The notes beneath the pieces are model-generated. The model worked only from the letters and a program-made list of their open reading frames with translations. It did not search any database and was not told where the DNA came from. The translations under genes and the position numbers were made by a program. This document shows, piece after piece, positions 16,479 to 26,900 of a DNA stretch of 64,000 nt; the stretch's first letter is position 1, and each line of letters begins with the position of its first letter. Source of the stretch: Pseudoalteromonas umbrosa (GTDB lineage Bacteria; Pseudomonadota; Gammaproteobacteria; Enterobacterales; Alteromonadaceae); assembly GCF_030125375.1 (NCBI RefSeq), contig NZ_JASJUU010000010.1, positions 47,830-111,829 on the forward strand, given 5' to 3'.

Positions 16479-17584
16479 AGTTTTTCGTATAGCTGGTTTT
16501 TAGTAATATCAATAAGGAAAATTGAATTACTAACCAGATTACGTGTCTTATAGTGGCCACTGTATTGATTTGACTATTTTTTGCAAGTCTCTAGCACGGA
16601 GCTTACTTTCATAGTTTGGATGTCATATTGGGTATGTTTTTAACTTTATTTGCTACTTACCTGTATTTCTATGCTTAGCTAACCTCAAATATATCTAATG
16701 ACTATTCTCTTGCTGGTTTTACTTGGTTTGTATTGCGTCGTCACGCTCTAAATATGTTGTATGCCAAAATGACTTGGCCGAGTGCCTACTTGAATGATTT
16801 CGAGCTATAGTTTTTAGTTTGGTACATCATTAATCCTGCGCTGAGCTGAGCTTTCAGTTATTCCATTGTTTTACTGTGATTAATAATAAGTGCGATTTAG
16901 CTGCGAAAGATAAAGTGTCTGTGCTTTGTAAAACTAAAATGGATGTTAAATGGGGGCTAGGTAGTGCTTAATATAGAAAAGGGTTACAACAATAATCGAT
17001 ACGAATAAATAGGCTTTGCTTCCTTGCAAAACCTGTTAGGACACTCGGGTCTATGGTTATCAATTATGATAACTAATTTTTTGAAGAGCTTCCTTGCATC
17101 GTTTACCTTGCGCTGTAAAAGCGTAAAGGAAGGCCATTCCTTGTTTTTGTATAATTATTCTTATTCTTTGTGCGCTTTTACAGCAAAGAAAGCGCTTTAT
17201 TCTTTAAGGGATGCGCCCCCATATTACTTAGATTATTGGGCAAAAAAAGCCGTTAGTTATTACAGGTATACAATTGCTAGACGTGATAAAGAGAGGCATT
17301 GAAATGGGGAGATTAAATATCTGGAAAATGAGAGTGCTGCCATACCTGTTAGCTGACTCGGCACTTATTGAGGGCTTTTAGGGGCTGATCAGTATTTTGT
17401 CTGAATTCATCAGAGTAAGTCACCTTTGTGACTATCAATTTCGATAAATCTAGTTAAAATATCAGCAATAATTTCTGTGCATTATTATGAGCTGCGTTTT
17501 TGTTTGATTGGGCACACGGAGTGACAATCTTAAAGCGACTAATAGAGCTAAGAAATCGAAAGTTAAAAAAAGGATCCCTCACTG
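16479..17584. other. 1.1 kb gap before glmU with clustered inverted repeats
   Basis: No convincing gene. Between 17018 and 17184 it holds a direct repeat GCTTCCTTGCA (17018-17028, 17088-17098), a palindrome GTTATCA-ATTA-TGATAAC (17056-17073), and GCTGTAAAAGCG (17112-17123) with its exact complement (17173-17184). AGTCAC-CTTT-GTGACT is at 17418-17433. A 92-codon frame (17024-17302) spans these repeats and looks accidental. This may be the remnant of a mobile element or a structured leader region for glmU. Confidence 0.5.
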
Positions 17585-18946
17585 ATGGCATTAAATACAG
17601 TTATTCTTGCGGCGGGTAAAGGTACCCGTATGCGTTCTAATCTACCCAAAGTTCTACATCCGGTTGCAGGCAAACCAATGGTTCAGCATGTAATAGATAA
17701 TTCAAACGCGCTGGGCGCTAGAGCGACAAACCTTGTGTATGGTCATGGTGCCGAACAGTTAAAAGCTCATTTGTCACACAATGATGTGAACTGGGTTTTA
17801 CAAGAAGAGCAGCTTGGTACTGGCCATGCGGTAGCTGTTGCGAAAGAATATATTAGCGATGAAGATACGGTGCTTGTCTTATATGGAGATGTGCCATTAA
17901 CCAAGCAGTCCACGCTGGAAAAACTGTTGGCAGTGACACCTGAAAAAGGCTTGTCTGTATTGACAGTGACACTTGATAATCCAATGGGTTATGGTCGCAT
18001 GGTCCGTGAAAATGGCAAATTAGTGGGTATTGTAGAGCAAAAAGATGCGTCACAAGAGCAACTGAAAATCCAAGAGATCAATACCGGGATCATGGCGGCC
18101 AATGGTGAGTTGCTAAAAAAATGGTTGGGTCAGCTTTCCAATAATAATGCTCAGGGTGAATACTACCTAACTGATATTGTGGCGATGGCGCATGCAGAAG
18201 GGGTTGAAATCACCTCTGCGCAACCTGATGACGAGATGGAAGTTGAAGGCGCAAATAACCGTGTTCAATTGGCTGCATTAGAACGTGCATATCAAGCTCG
18301 CCAAGCGACAGAGCTTATGATTAATGGTGCGAGCTTAGCAGATCCAGCTCGCATTGATGTGCGTGGTGAAGTGACAACAGGTCAAGATGTTGAAATTGAC
18401 ATCAATGTTATTTTTGAAGGTAAAGTTACTATTGGTCACAATGTGCGTATCGGCCCTAACTGTGTATTGAAAGACTGTACCATAGGGGACGGTGTTGAGA
18501 TCAAAGCCAACTCGGTTGTTGAAGAAGCCGAAGTTAAAGCGAATTGCACACTCGGTCCATTCGCGCGACTGCGCCCTGGTGCGGTGATGGAAGAAAATGC
18601 CCATGTTGGTAATTTTGTTGAGATGAAAAAATCTCGACTGGGCTCTGGCTCAAAAGCTAACCACTTTACGTATTTGGGTGATACGCAAGTAGGTGAGAAA
18701 GTGAATATAGGAGCTGGCACCATTACTTGTAATTATGATGGCGTGAATAAGTCGCAAACAGTCATTGGTGACGGCGCTTTTATAGGCTCAAATTCTTCGT
18801 TGGTTGCACCTGTAAAAATAGGTGAAAAAGCAACGATTGCTGCAGGTTCTGTGATTACTAGTACAGTCCAAGATGAGCAGTTAGCAGTGGCAAGAGGCAA
18901 GCAACGTAATATTGCAGGGTGGCAAAGACCTGTGAAAAAGTCTTAA
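17585..18946 (+). CDS. glmU: GlmU, bifunctional GlcN-1-P acetyltransferase / GlcNAc-1-P uridyltransferase
   Basis: A 453-residue enzyme making UDP-GlcNAc for peptidoglycan and LPS. The N-terminal uridyltransferase has LAAGKGTRMRSNLPKVLH (about 8-25), QLGTGHAVA and VLYGDVPL. The C-terminal left-handed beta-helix (about 250-453) shows many hexapeptide turns (IGDGVEIKANS, IGAGTITCNYDG) and carries acetyltransferase activity. ATG 17585 follows AAAGGATCC. In many relatives glmU directly follows atpC; here the atpC-glmU link is interrupted by the peptide genes. Confidence 0.97.
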   Translation: MALNTVILAAGKGTRMRSNLPKVLHPVAGKPMVQHVIDNSNALGARATNLVYGHGAEQLKAHLSHNDVNWVLQEEQLGTGHAVAVAKEYISDEDTVLVLYGDVPLTKQSTLEKLLAVTPEKGLSVLTVTLDNPMGYGRMVRENGKLVGIVEQKDASQEQLKIQEINTGIMAANGELLKKWLGQLSNNNAQGEYYLTDIVAMAHAEGVEITSAQPDDEMEVEGANNRVQLAALERAYQARQATELMINGASLADPARIDVRGEVTTGQDVEIDINVIFEGKVTIGHNVRIGPNCVLKDCTIGDGVEIKANSVVEEAEVKANCTLGPFARLRPGAVMEENAHVGNFVEMKKSRLGSGSKANHFTYLGDTQVGEKVNIGAGTITCNYDGVNKSQTVIGDGAFIGSNSSLVAPVKIGEKATIAAGSVITSTVQDEQLAVARGKQRNIAGWQRPVKKS

Positions 18947-18954
18947 TTAGAAAA

Positions 18955-18983
18955 TAAAAAGGGAAATACGTTTCCCTTTTTTT
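18955..18983 (+). terminator. Intrinsic terminator after glmU
   Basis: AAAAAGGGAAA-TACG-TTTCCCTTTTTTT: a short strong stem with a seven-base T-run (18977-18983). Confidence 0.92.
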
Positions 18984-19080
18984 GTACCCGATTCCTTTCT
19001 GGATTTTAAAGTGATACATTAACTTTGAGGTTAATTAAAATTTAACAATAAAAACAATTCATTCGGGTGTACAAGTTATT

Positions 19081-20325
19081 ATGGAAAATCTCTTTCGCAA
19101 AGAAGTACTTGAGAATAAGCGACACCGATTAGAAGGAGCTGTGAGTTTAGTTCAGCCACCTGTGTTTAAAACACTCACCTTTCTGATCTTATTTGTGGTG
19201 GTTATCAGTATTATTTACTTAACCTTGGGGAGTTATGCACGTAAAGAGCGTGTGACGGGGGTACTTGAGCCGAATACTGGTGTACTAAGTATGGTTGCTT
19301 CACAGGAAGGAGTCATTTCACAAGTACTCGTCGAAGAAGGTCAACTAGTTGCTGCAAACCAACCTATTTTGCGCATTGCGTCTGCTAAGCATAGTACTCA
19401 AGCTCTTGAGCTTAACCAAGCGTTACTCAATCAATACTCTTTCCAATTACAAAACCTTAAACGATTAATTACACAGCAAGAGAAGCAATATCGACTTGAC
19501 TTGGCGGAGTTAGAGCAACAAAAAGAAACGGCTCAAAAGCGCCTGCTAGAGTTAGACAATCAATCGCAAACATTTGCTAAGCGATTGGAGCTAAATGAGC
19601 AAATGGTTGGTCAAATAAGTACGTTGAAAGGGACCGGTTACATTTCTGAATTAGAGTTACAAAGGCAAAAAGACACACTTTTGTCGTTGCAGCAGCAATC
19701 TTCAAGTATCCGCTCGGAGAAACTTGGGCTAGAAGCGCAAATTGAACAATATGATATGCAATTGGAAAAGCTGCCTTTACAACATGCTGAACGTTTAAAC
19801 CAATTAAACTCTCAACGTGCTGATATGGAAATTCAGTTATCTTCCGTTGAGCAGCAACGTTTGGGTGAACTAAGGGCTCCTAAAGCCGGCGTGGTAACAG
19901 GACTACTGGCTAAGGTCGGTAAAAATGTGGTTACTGGTGAGCGGTTACTCAGTGTGATCCCTGAAAATAGTCAAATGCAGGCTGTGATTTATGTGCCTAC
20001 GTCAGCGTTTGGTTTTATCGAGTCTGGACAAGAGGCAAAGTTGCGCTATCACGCTTTTCCATATGAAAAGTTTGGTATTTATAGTGGCGAAATCAAGCAG
20101 ATAAGCAGCTCTTTAATATTGCCTGATGAGGCTATTATCCCAGGGATGATCAATGAGCCAGCTTACCGTGTCATTGTTTCTTTGTCTGAGCAGCATATTC
20201 AGGCTTATGGTAAATCGACACCACTGCGTGCTGGTATGATGTTAGACGCAGATATCATTATCGAGGAGCGATCACTACTTCGTTGGTTGTTTGATCCGGT
20301 ATTTAGTATTAAGGGACAGCTGTAG
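19081..20325 (+). CDS. HlyD-family adaptor of peptide export system
   Basis: A 414-residue membrane fusion protein: a cytoplasmic N terminus, one membrane helix (about 31-52, LTFLILFVVVISIIYLTLG), a lipoyl-like half (GVLEPNTGVLSMVASQEGVI), a long coiled coil (about 105-255, Gln/Glu/Leu-rich) and a second lipoyl half with the beta-barrel (LRAPKAGVVTGLLAKVGKNV). It bridges the inner-membrane ABC transporter to a TolC-type outer-membrane channel; no TolC gene is in the window. It resembles CvaA/bacteriocin-type adaptors and sits 29 bases before the C39 transporter gene. ATG 19081 has no strong ribosome site. Confidence 0.9.
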   Translation: MENLFRKEVLENKRHRLEGAVSLVQPPVFKTLTFLILFVVVISIIYLTLGSYARKERVTGVLEPNTGVLSMVASQEGVISQVLVEEGQLVAANQPILRIASAKHSTQALELNQALLNQYSFQLQNLKRLITQQEKQYRLDLAELEQQKETAQKRLLELDNQSQTFAKRLELNEQMVGQISTLKGTGYISELELQRQKDTLLSLQQQSSSIRSEKLGLEAQIEQYDMQLEKLPLQHAERLNQLNSQRADMEIQLSSVEQQRLGELRAPKAGVVTGLLAKVGKNVVTGERLLSVIPENSQMQAVIYVPTSAFGFIESGQEAKLRYHAFPYEKFGIYSGEIKQISSSLILPDEAIIPGMINEPAYRVIVSLSEQHIQAYGKSTPLRAGMMLDADIIIEERSLLRWLFDPVFSIKGQL

Positions 20326-20354
20326 CTGCAATAACGATAATAAAAAGGCTTTAT

Positions 20355-22484
20355 ATGCACCAGGAAGATAACTCACCGGTACAAAAATTACAGTTTTGGT
20401 CAAGGAATTCGCTGCCTATTATTTTACAGTCGGAAGCGGCAGAATGTGGTTTGGCAAGCCTCGCGATGGTGGCGGCTTATCACGGCTATCATAGTGATCT
20501 TACGACACTGCGACAAAAGTTTAGCATTTCAATTGAAGGTGCAACCCTACTAGATATTATGCATTTTGCTGAACAGTTAGAGTTGAGTTCCAGACCGCTT
20601 CGAATAGAATTAGAAGATCTCGATGCACTGCAAACACCCTGTATTCTGCATTGGGATATGAACCACTTTGTGGTACTTAAAAAAGCCAATGAAAAGCGCA
20701 TAGTGATCCATGACCCCGCTTATGGGGAAAAAACCTTTACGATTGAAGAAGCATCTAAACACTTTACCGGTGTAGCGCTAGAATTAACACCGACAAAAAG
20801 TTTTGAAAAGAAAGAGAAAAAGGCAACTTTACGATTTGCGGACTTTTGGAGTCGAATCACAGGGCTGAAACGCTCATTACTTTTGATATTTCTGTTATCG
20901 ATACTTCTTCAGGTTTTTACACTCGCGGCACCTTATTATATTCAGTTGGTGATAGATGATGTTGTCTTAACTGGAGACACCAATCTTTTGACCGTATTGG
21001 CTACGGGCTTTTTCCTCGTACTCGTGTTTGAAATTGCCACTAATGCATTACGAGGGTTTACGCTTTTGCATTTTGGTAACCAAATGAATATTCAGTTGGG
21101 GGCTAACTTATTTCATCATTTAGTGCGCCTGCCAATCTCCTATTTTGAAAAACGTCATATGGGGGATGTGGTATCACGGTTTGGCTCGTTGCAACAGGTG
21201 AAACAGATCTTAACGACGGGTGTGATAGAAGCAATCATTGATGGCTTAATGGCGATTATTACCCTTGCGATGATTTTCTTTTACAGTCCTACCTTGTCAG
21301 TCGTTGTACTCACTGCCGTAATAGCTTATGCATTGGTTCGTATCGCTATGTACAAGCCGTTTAGAAATATCAGTGAGCAAGAGATTATGGCGCGTGCAGA
21401 AGAAAACTCAAACTTTATGGAGACCGTACGGGGCATTCAAACGATTAAGTTATTTGGCTCTGAGGTTAAACGTGAGGGGCAATGGCAGAATCGCTATGCA
21501 AATGCGATTAACCAGAGTATTCGTTTAGGTAATTTTCAAATTGGTTATGATGCAATTAACCGCGCTTTGTTTGGTATTGAGAACATCTTAGTCGTCTATC
21601 TTGCTGCGCATTTAGTGCTTGAAGGGGGATTTAGTACGGGGATGCTATTTGCTTTTATGTCATACAAGCGTCAATTTATGGACAAGACAGCGAACCTGAT
21701 AGAAAAGCTAATAGAATTTAAAATGGTTGGGCTGCATTTCGATCGTATTGCTGATATCGCTTTAACGGATAAAGAAATGCTGCAGCCAGATCAACTTAAG
21801 AAGCATGCTGTTGAAGGTAAAATTGAGCTGAAGAATATTTGTTTCTCATACTCAGATGCGACGCCTAATGTATTACATAATTTGAATCTAGAGATTGCAC
21901 CTGGTGAGTCTGTCGCAATCACAGGGCCATCGGGGTGTGGTAAATCAACCTTACTTAAAATTATGCTTGGGTTAAATCAAGCAAAAAGTGGTGATGTGCT
22001 CATTGATGATGTGCCAATCGACCAAATTGGCGCGCGTCAGTATCGTCAGCAAATTGCTGCGGTGATGCAGGATGATGAGCTATTGTCGGGTTCAGTTGCG
22101 GATAATATCGCGTTTTTTGACACCCCAATAGATATGGAACGTGTCGTTTACTGCGCGCAACTTGCGGCTATTCATGACGATATTAGTCAAATGCCAATGG
22201 GGTATGACAGTCTGATTGGAGACATGGGCTCCTCACTTTCTGGTGGCCAAAAACAGCGTATTATTTTAGCGCGTGCACTTTATAAGCAGCCTAAGATTTT
22301 ATTTATGGATGAGGCGACAAGCCATCTAGATACTACGCTGGAGTCAGATATCAATGAAGCGGTGAGTCGATTGGATATGACCCGAGTTATCATTGCTCAC
22401 AGAAAGGAAACTATCGCTTCGGCAGACAGAGAGATAAGGTTGCAAAAGGTTCTTGCTGAGGAGTTAGAACCTCAAAACGATTAA
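20355..22484 (+). CDS. C39 peptidase-containing ABC transporter (bacteriocin/RiPP export)
   Basis: A 709-residue PCAT. The N-terminal C39 peptidase has Gln25 (oxyanion), catalytic Cys31 in AAECGLASLAMVAAYHG, His104 in NHFVVL and Asp120 in HDPAYG, so it should be active and cut double-Gly leaders. The membrane domain spans about 170-450. The nucleotide-binding domain has GPSGCGKST (near 524), signature LSGGQKQR (near 626), Walker B ILFMDEATSHLD (near 648) and the H-loop IIAHRKE. It should cleave and export the peptides of 12561 and 14341, and perhaps the GG peptide at 40623. Confidence 0.94.
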   Translation: MHQEDNSPVQKLQFWSRNSLPIILQSEAAECGLASLAMVAAYHGYHSDLTTLRQKFSISIEGATLLDIMHFAEQLELSSRPLRIELEDLDALQTPCILHWDMNHFVVLKKANEKRIVIHDPAYGEKTFTIEEASKHFTGVALELTPTKSFEKKEKKATLRFADFWSRITGLKRSLLLIFLLSILLQVFTLAAPYYIQLVIDDVVLTGDTNLLTVLATGFFLVLVFEIATNALRGFTLLHFGNQMNIQLGANLFHHLVRLPISYFEKRHMGDVVSRFGSLQQVKQILTTGVIEAIIDGLMAIITLAMIFFYSPTLSVVVLTAVIAYALVRIAMYKPFRNISEQEIMARAEENSNFMETVRGIQTIKLFGSEVKREGQWQNRYANAINQSIRLGNFQIGYDAINRALFGIENILVVYLAAHLVLEGGFSTGMLFAFMSYKRQFMDKTANLIEKLIEFKMVGLHFDRIADIALTDKEMLQPDQLKKHAVEGKIELKNICFSYSDATPNVLHNLNLEIAPGESVAITGPSGCGKSTLLKIMLGLNQAKSGDVLIDDVPIDQIGARQYRQQIAAVMQDDELLSGSVADNIAFFDTPIDMERVVYCAQLAAIHDDISQMPMGYDSLIGDMGSSLSGGQKQRIILARALYKQPKILFMDEATSHLDTTLESDINEAVSRLDMTRVIIAHRKETIASADREIRLQKVLAEELEPQND

Positions 22485-22495
22485 TGATGAAAAGA

Positions 22496-22536
22496 TAAAT
22501 CATCTGCACATAACGTACTTAAGTGTGGATGATTTA
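22496..22536 (+). other. Hairpin between exporter and lanC-like gene
   Basis: TAAATCATCTGCAC (22496-22509) pairs with GTGGATGATTTA (22525-22536) with a two-base bulge. No T-run follows, so it is more likely an attenuator or processing site than a full terminator. Confidence 0.5.
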
Positions 22537-22679
22537 TGCTTGTTGAAAAGATGTAGTTACAAGCAATAAGGGCTATGGATTGAAGGTAGCAGGGGCAACC
22601 CTCTTGAGCTACAACATGAATTACGTTAGCTTTTATTGATAAAAGAAAAAAAATAAAGCTTTATTTATTAAGGAAGACA

Positions 22680-23903
22680 ATGTCAGAGCAACTATTAATC
22701 ACAGACAATCAACGTCAGGAAATTGGTGAGCTTATCACCGTTCTTACTCAAGAAGTCAGTCGAAATATTCAAACTAATACAGAGTTAAAAAACGGTCTAC
22801 TTAGCGGGCTTGCTGGACAACTTTTGTTTTTATTTAAAGCACATCAAATAGATCCAAACTTAGTTGATGAAACGCTTTTTTCAGAAAAGCTGGAGTTATT
22901 ACAAGAACAATTGGCAGATCAGAGTTTTGAGCTTAGCAATGGTCTAGCCGGTCAGGCTTGGGTATTAGAGTACCTCAATCAGGCTGACCAAGAGGATTAT
23001 GATCCAGAACTACTTGAAGATGTTGATGACCTCTTCATACAGGCACTTGATTACAACCCTTGGCCTGGCGAAATTGAAATGGTATTGGGTTTATCAGGCT
23101 ATGCGCCTTATGCGTCAAGGCGCAATAAGTTCTCAGATCAAACTAAACTGTTCGACATCATAGTCAGAGGGTTAGAAAGCACCGCAACTTATTTTGATAA
23201 TGGCCAAGTAGCTTGGTCTCAGCCTAGCGATTCAGTGTATCGTTTTGATACTGAAGACAGAGCAAAACCAGAGTTTAACCTTGGACTTGCGCATGGCGTG
23301 CCGGGCATGATAGCTGCGTTAATACCAGCGATGGAAGTACCAGCGCTAAGAGAGCGTGCTGCAAAGTTAGTTTCAGGAGCGTGTGATTGGTTGTTAGAAA
23401 ATCAAACCGGCCATGAGCATACGCATCACTCTTGTTATGGGTCATGTGCAGGTGAAAATGACCCAAGCTCTCGTTTGGGGTGGTGTTATGGGGATATCAC
23501 CATCGCGTTAATTTTGGCTCGGGCAGGTCAAGCATTAGATCGTCCAAGTTACGTTGATAAAGCACGTGACATTGCACTGCATGCAGCGCAGCGAGATGAG
23601 GAGAGTGGTTATATTAATGATGCAGGGTTGTGTCATGGCTTTGTTGGCTTGGCAGTGATTTTCCAAATCGTACATAAATTTATGCCGGAACCAAAACTCG
23701 CTGAGGCGGCGCAATATTGGATTGATTATAGTCTGAAGGCATTTAAAGAACGCGGAATAGAAGCCATGTACTCATATAATGGCCTGACGAAAGGTCATGA
23801 AGCTGATTTTGGCTTTTTAATGGGATATGCAGGTATCGGCTGTGGTTTGATCGGTTTATTAGATGATGATGTGAGCTGGACTGACTGTTTGTTGATGGTA
23901 TAG
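22680..23903 (+). CDS. lanC: LanC-like lanthionine synthetase cyclase
   Basis: A 407-residue protein of the LanC (alpha/alpha-barrel) family, which adds Cys thiols to dehydrated Ser/Thr. The family motifs are in order: GLAHGVPG (His205), WCYGD (Cys269) and GLCHGFVG (Cys318, His319). The two Cys and the last His are the zinc ligands, so the site looks complete. Unusually, residues about 243-260 form a His/Cys-rich stretch, GHEHTHHSCYGSCAG, just before WCYGD. ATG 22680 follows AAGGAAG. The gene is 10 bases ahead of lanB, so they are co-expressed. Confidence 0.92.
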   Translation: MSEQLLITDNQRQEIGELITVLTQEVSRNIQTNTELKNGLLSGLAGQLLFLFKAHQIDPNLVDETLFSEKLELLQEQLADQSFELSNGLAGQAWVLEYLNQADQEDYDPELLEDVDDLFIQALDYNPWPGEIEMVLGLSGYAPYASRRNKFSDQTKLFDIIVRGLESTATYFDNGQVAWSQPSDSVYRFDTEDRAKPEFNLGLAHGVPGMIAALIPAMEVPALRERAAKLVSGACDWLLENQTGHEHTHHSCYGSCAGENDPSSRLGWCYGDITIALILARAGQALDRPSYVDKARDIALHAAQRDEESGYINDAGLCHGFVGLAVIFQIVHKFMPEPKLAEAAQYWIDYSLKAFKERGIEAMYSYNGLTKGHEADFGFLMGYAGIGCGLIGLLDDDVSWTDCLLMV

Positions 23904-23913
23904 GAGTACAAAA

Positions 23914-26900
23914 ATGTCTAGCAAACAATTAAAAAATGATAAGTTTTTTGTTATTAGAACACCTCGCCTAGCACTTGAACAGCTGGTGGCATTTGGTGAT
24001 GACAATCAAGATACCAACACTTTATTGAGCGCTTGGTTAGCCACACCAGGTGTTGAAGAAGCGATTTATTTAGCGAGTCCGTCATTGCTAGAGCGTATCG
24101 AACAGTGGCGCACTAAACCAGACTCAAAACAAGGTAAAAAGGTCGCACATGCACTCATTAAATATATGGTACGTATGTGTTCTCGGCCAACGCCGTTTGG
24201 TTTATTTTCGGGCATTCATCAAGGTCAAATCGATAGTCAAACGACCCTGACGCCTGCGCAGCATGTGAAAGATACCCGTAAGACGCGTCTTGACATGTTT
24301 TATTTGTCGGCACTAAAAGAGCACTTTATCAAACATGCTTCACGATCAGAGCACCTTACTTATAAGCCAAACTCATCGCACTACTTTATTGCTGAGCAAT
24401 GTCGTTACATTGAGACCTATTTGTCTGATGATACCATGCAATATCGCTTAAGTGCGGTTGAGAGTGATGAGTACTTCAAGTTCGCGTTAGAACTCGCAAA
24501 GCCTGGGTTGAGCTTTCATGAATTAGTGGCACGCTTTTTAGCGCATTACGAAGATGCTGAGCAAGAAGAAGTTGAAAACTATATTCAAGACTTGATTGAT
24601 GAGGGAGTTCTGTTGGCAGATATCCCACTGCCCTTGACGGGTGAGTCCCCTGATCAGGCCTTGCTTAAATCTATAGAGGGCATTAAAGAACTTGATGCTG
24701 CAGACAAGTTGGCAACTGCATTGAGCCAAATTGAACAGCTAGATAATAACCGCAGTGGTGAGATCACACCCTATAAACAGCTATTGTCTCACTTAGAAAG
24801 CTTGCCGGTTAAGGCCCAAGAAAACAAATTGTTCCAAAGCGATATATACCGTGCATTTGAGCAGTGCCAAATTTCCGAAATGGAAATCAAGCGTGTGCAA
24901 AAGCAGCTTGAAGTGATTTCAGGGCTCACCATTACGAGTTCGAAATCTGCCTTGAGCCAGTTTATGACACAGTTTAATAGCCGTTTTGAAGGTCAGTTTG
25001 TGCCCTTGGATGTCATCTTGGATGATGAGTCTGGTATAGGTATTTCGACAGAGACTGGTTATGAGGCACCTTTGGTAGCGGGACTTAATCTTGCGCGTAG
25101 TGGGTCAAATCAAAATACTGCGCCTGAGATAAGCATGATTGATAGTATTGTTGAGCGTGCTTTAAGCTTGCCAGAAAATCGTGGTAAAGATTGTATTGTC
25201 TTAAAGAGCAAAGAGCTTAAAAGCAAAATTAATAATAAAGATGCGGTGAAGAGTTTCCCGTATTCATTTGCGACCATGTTGAGCTTATATCAGGATGATA
25301 GAGGCAATCCAATATACAAATTCAATGGGTGTTACGGTCCTTCTGCAGCCAATTTACTTGGCCGCTTCTGTCACCTTGACTCGCAGTTAAAAGCATCGGT
25401 GACTGAGCACTTAGCGCAAGAACAAGCACACAACGAAGATGTCATTTTTGCTGAAGTAGTGCATATGCCAGAAGGTCGGCCAGGTAACGTGATTGCGCGT
25501 CCACATTTACGTCAGTATGAGATAGTGTTTATGGCTGACAGTGCATTGAGTGATGAATATCAGATCCCACTCAGTGATTTACATGTTTGGGTTGAAGGCC
25601 AAAAGGTGAAGCTGTGGAGTAAGCGTTTAAACAAACAAGTCGTACCTCGCCTATCCAGTGCGCACAATTATTCAGCACGCAGTTTAAGTGCGTATAAATT
25701 CCTGTGTATGCTGCAACATCAAGAAGGACGAGCTCCTCACTTCAGTATGCCATCGAGCACGGAGCGTGCCGCATTTGTACCACGTGTGATGCTGGATAAT
25801 TTGATTTTGAGCGAAAAGGTCTGGCGTATAGAGCGCAGTGAGCTAGAGGCGATCAGTAAAAAAGGTCAATTTAACCGCGAGCAGCTAGATAGCTTGATGC
25901 AAAAATATCAGCTCGATGCGCAGGTGAGTTTTGCTATGGCAGACAATGTATTGCAGCTTGATATACGCAACCCCGATATGTTCGCGATTTTATTAGGTGA
26001 GACTAAGGGTCAAACAACGGTTGAACTTAAAGAAGTGTTGACGAGCAATTATCGCTCGCGTGTAGTCGACAGTGAAGGTCGCCATTATAACAATGAAGTG
26101 ATCGTGCCATTTTTCAATGAGCATGCAGCGGTACATTCTCATTACTCAGACGATCCATATGCCAATATCACCGCCACGCCGATTAAGCGCCGCTTTAGCG
26201 CGGGCTCTGAGTGGTTAAGTTTGAAAATATACTCAGGCAACTCATTGGTTGAGCAGTTACTGACAGATGAGCTTTTACCTCTAATAGAACAAAATAGTGA
26301 ATTGTACGACAAGTGGTTTTTTATCCGCTATGGCGATCCTGACTGGCATATTCGCTTACGTTTTCATGGCGAACCGAGTCTATTATGCGGTCAGTTACTA
26401 CCGCGTTTAAATGCGCTATTGGACCCTAAAATTGAATCAGGAGAGCTGCACAAGGTTGAGTTAATGACCTACGAGCGCGAAGTTGAGCGCTATGGTGGGC
26501 CAGAGTCAATGAGCTTGGTGGAATCCTTATTTATGCTCGATAGCCGTTTAATTGCACAAACTTGTGGTTTAATTGATGAGTATGGAGAAGATGTGCGCTG
26601 GCGTGTCGCTTTGGCGTGTACGCACAGACTGTTTAATCTGTTTGAATACTCTGATGAATCGCGTTTTGCATTGGTTAGTCAACTGCGAGAAGGGTTTGGT
26701 CGGGAGTTCAATGAGAGCAGTACTTTGCGTAAACAACTGGGCAACCGTTATCGTGATTATCAGCAACAGCTCGATGATGATTTTGATAAGTTGGTACCGG
26801 AAAATGCGGCCGATTGCGATGAAGTTCAGTCTGCAATATTGGCGATTTTAGAGCAGTGGCAAGGCAGTGCTGCGCCTGTGATAGAAGTGCTAAATCGCTT

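Noticed and set aside
17024..17302. 92-codon frame in the gap before glmU
   Set aside because: It spans several inverted repeats, lacks a ribosome site and has no recognisable protein pattern.
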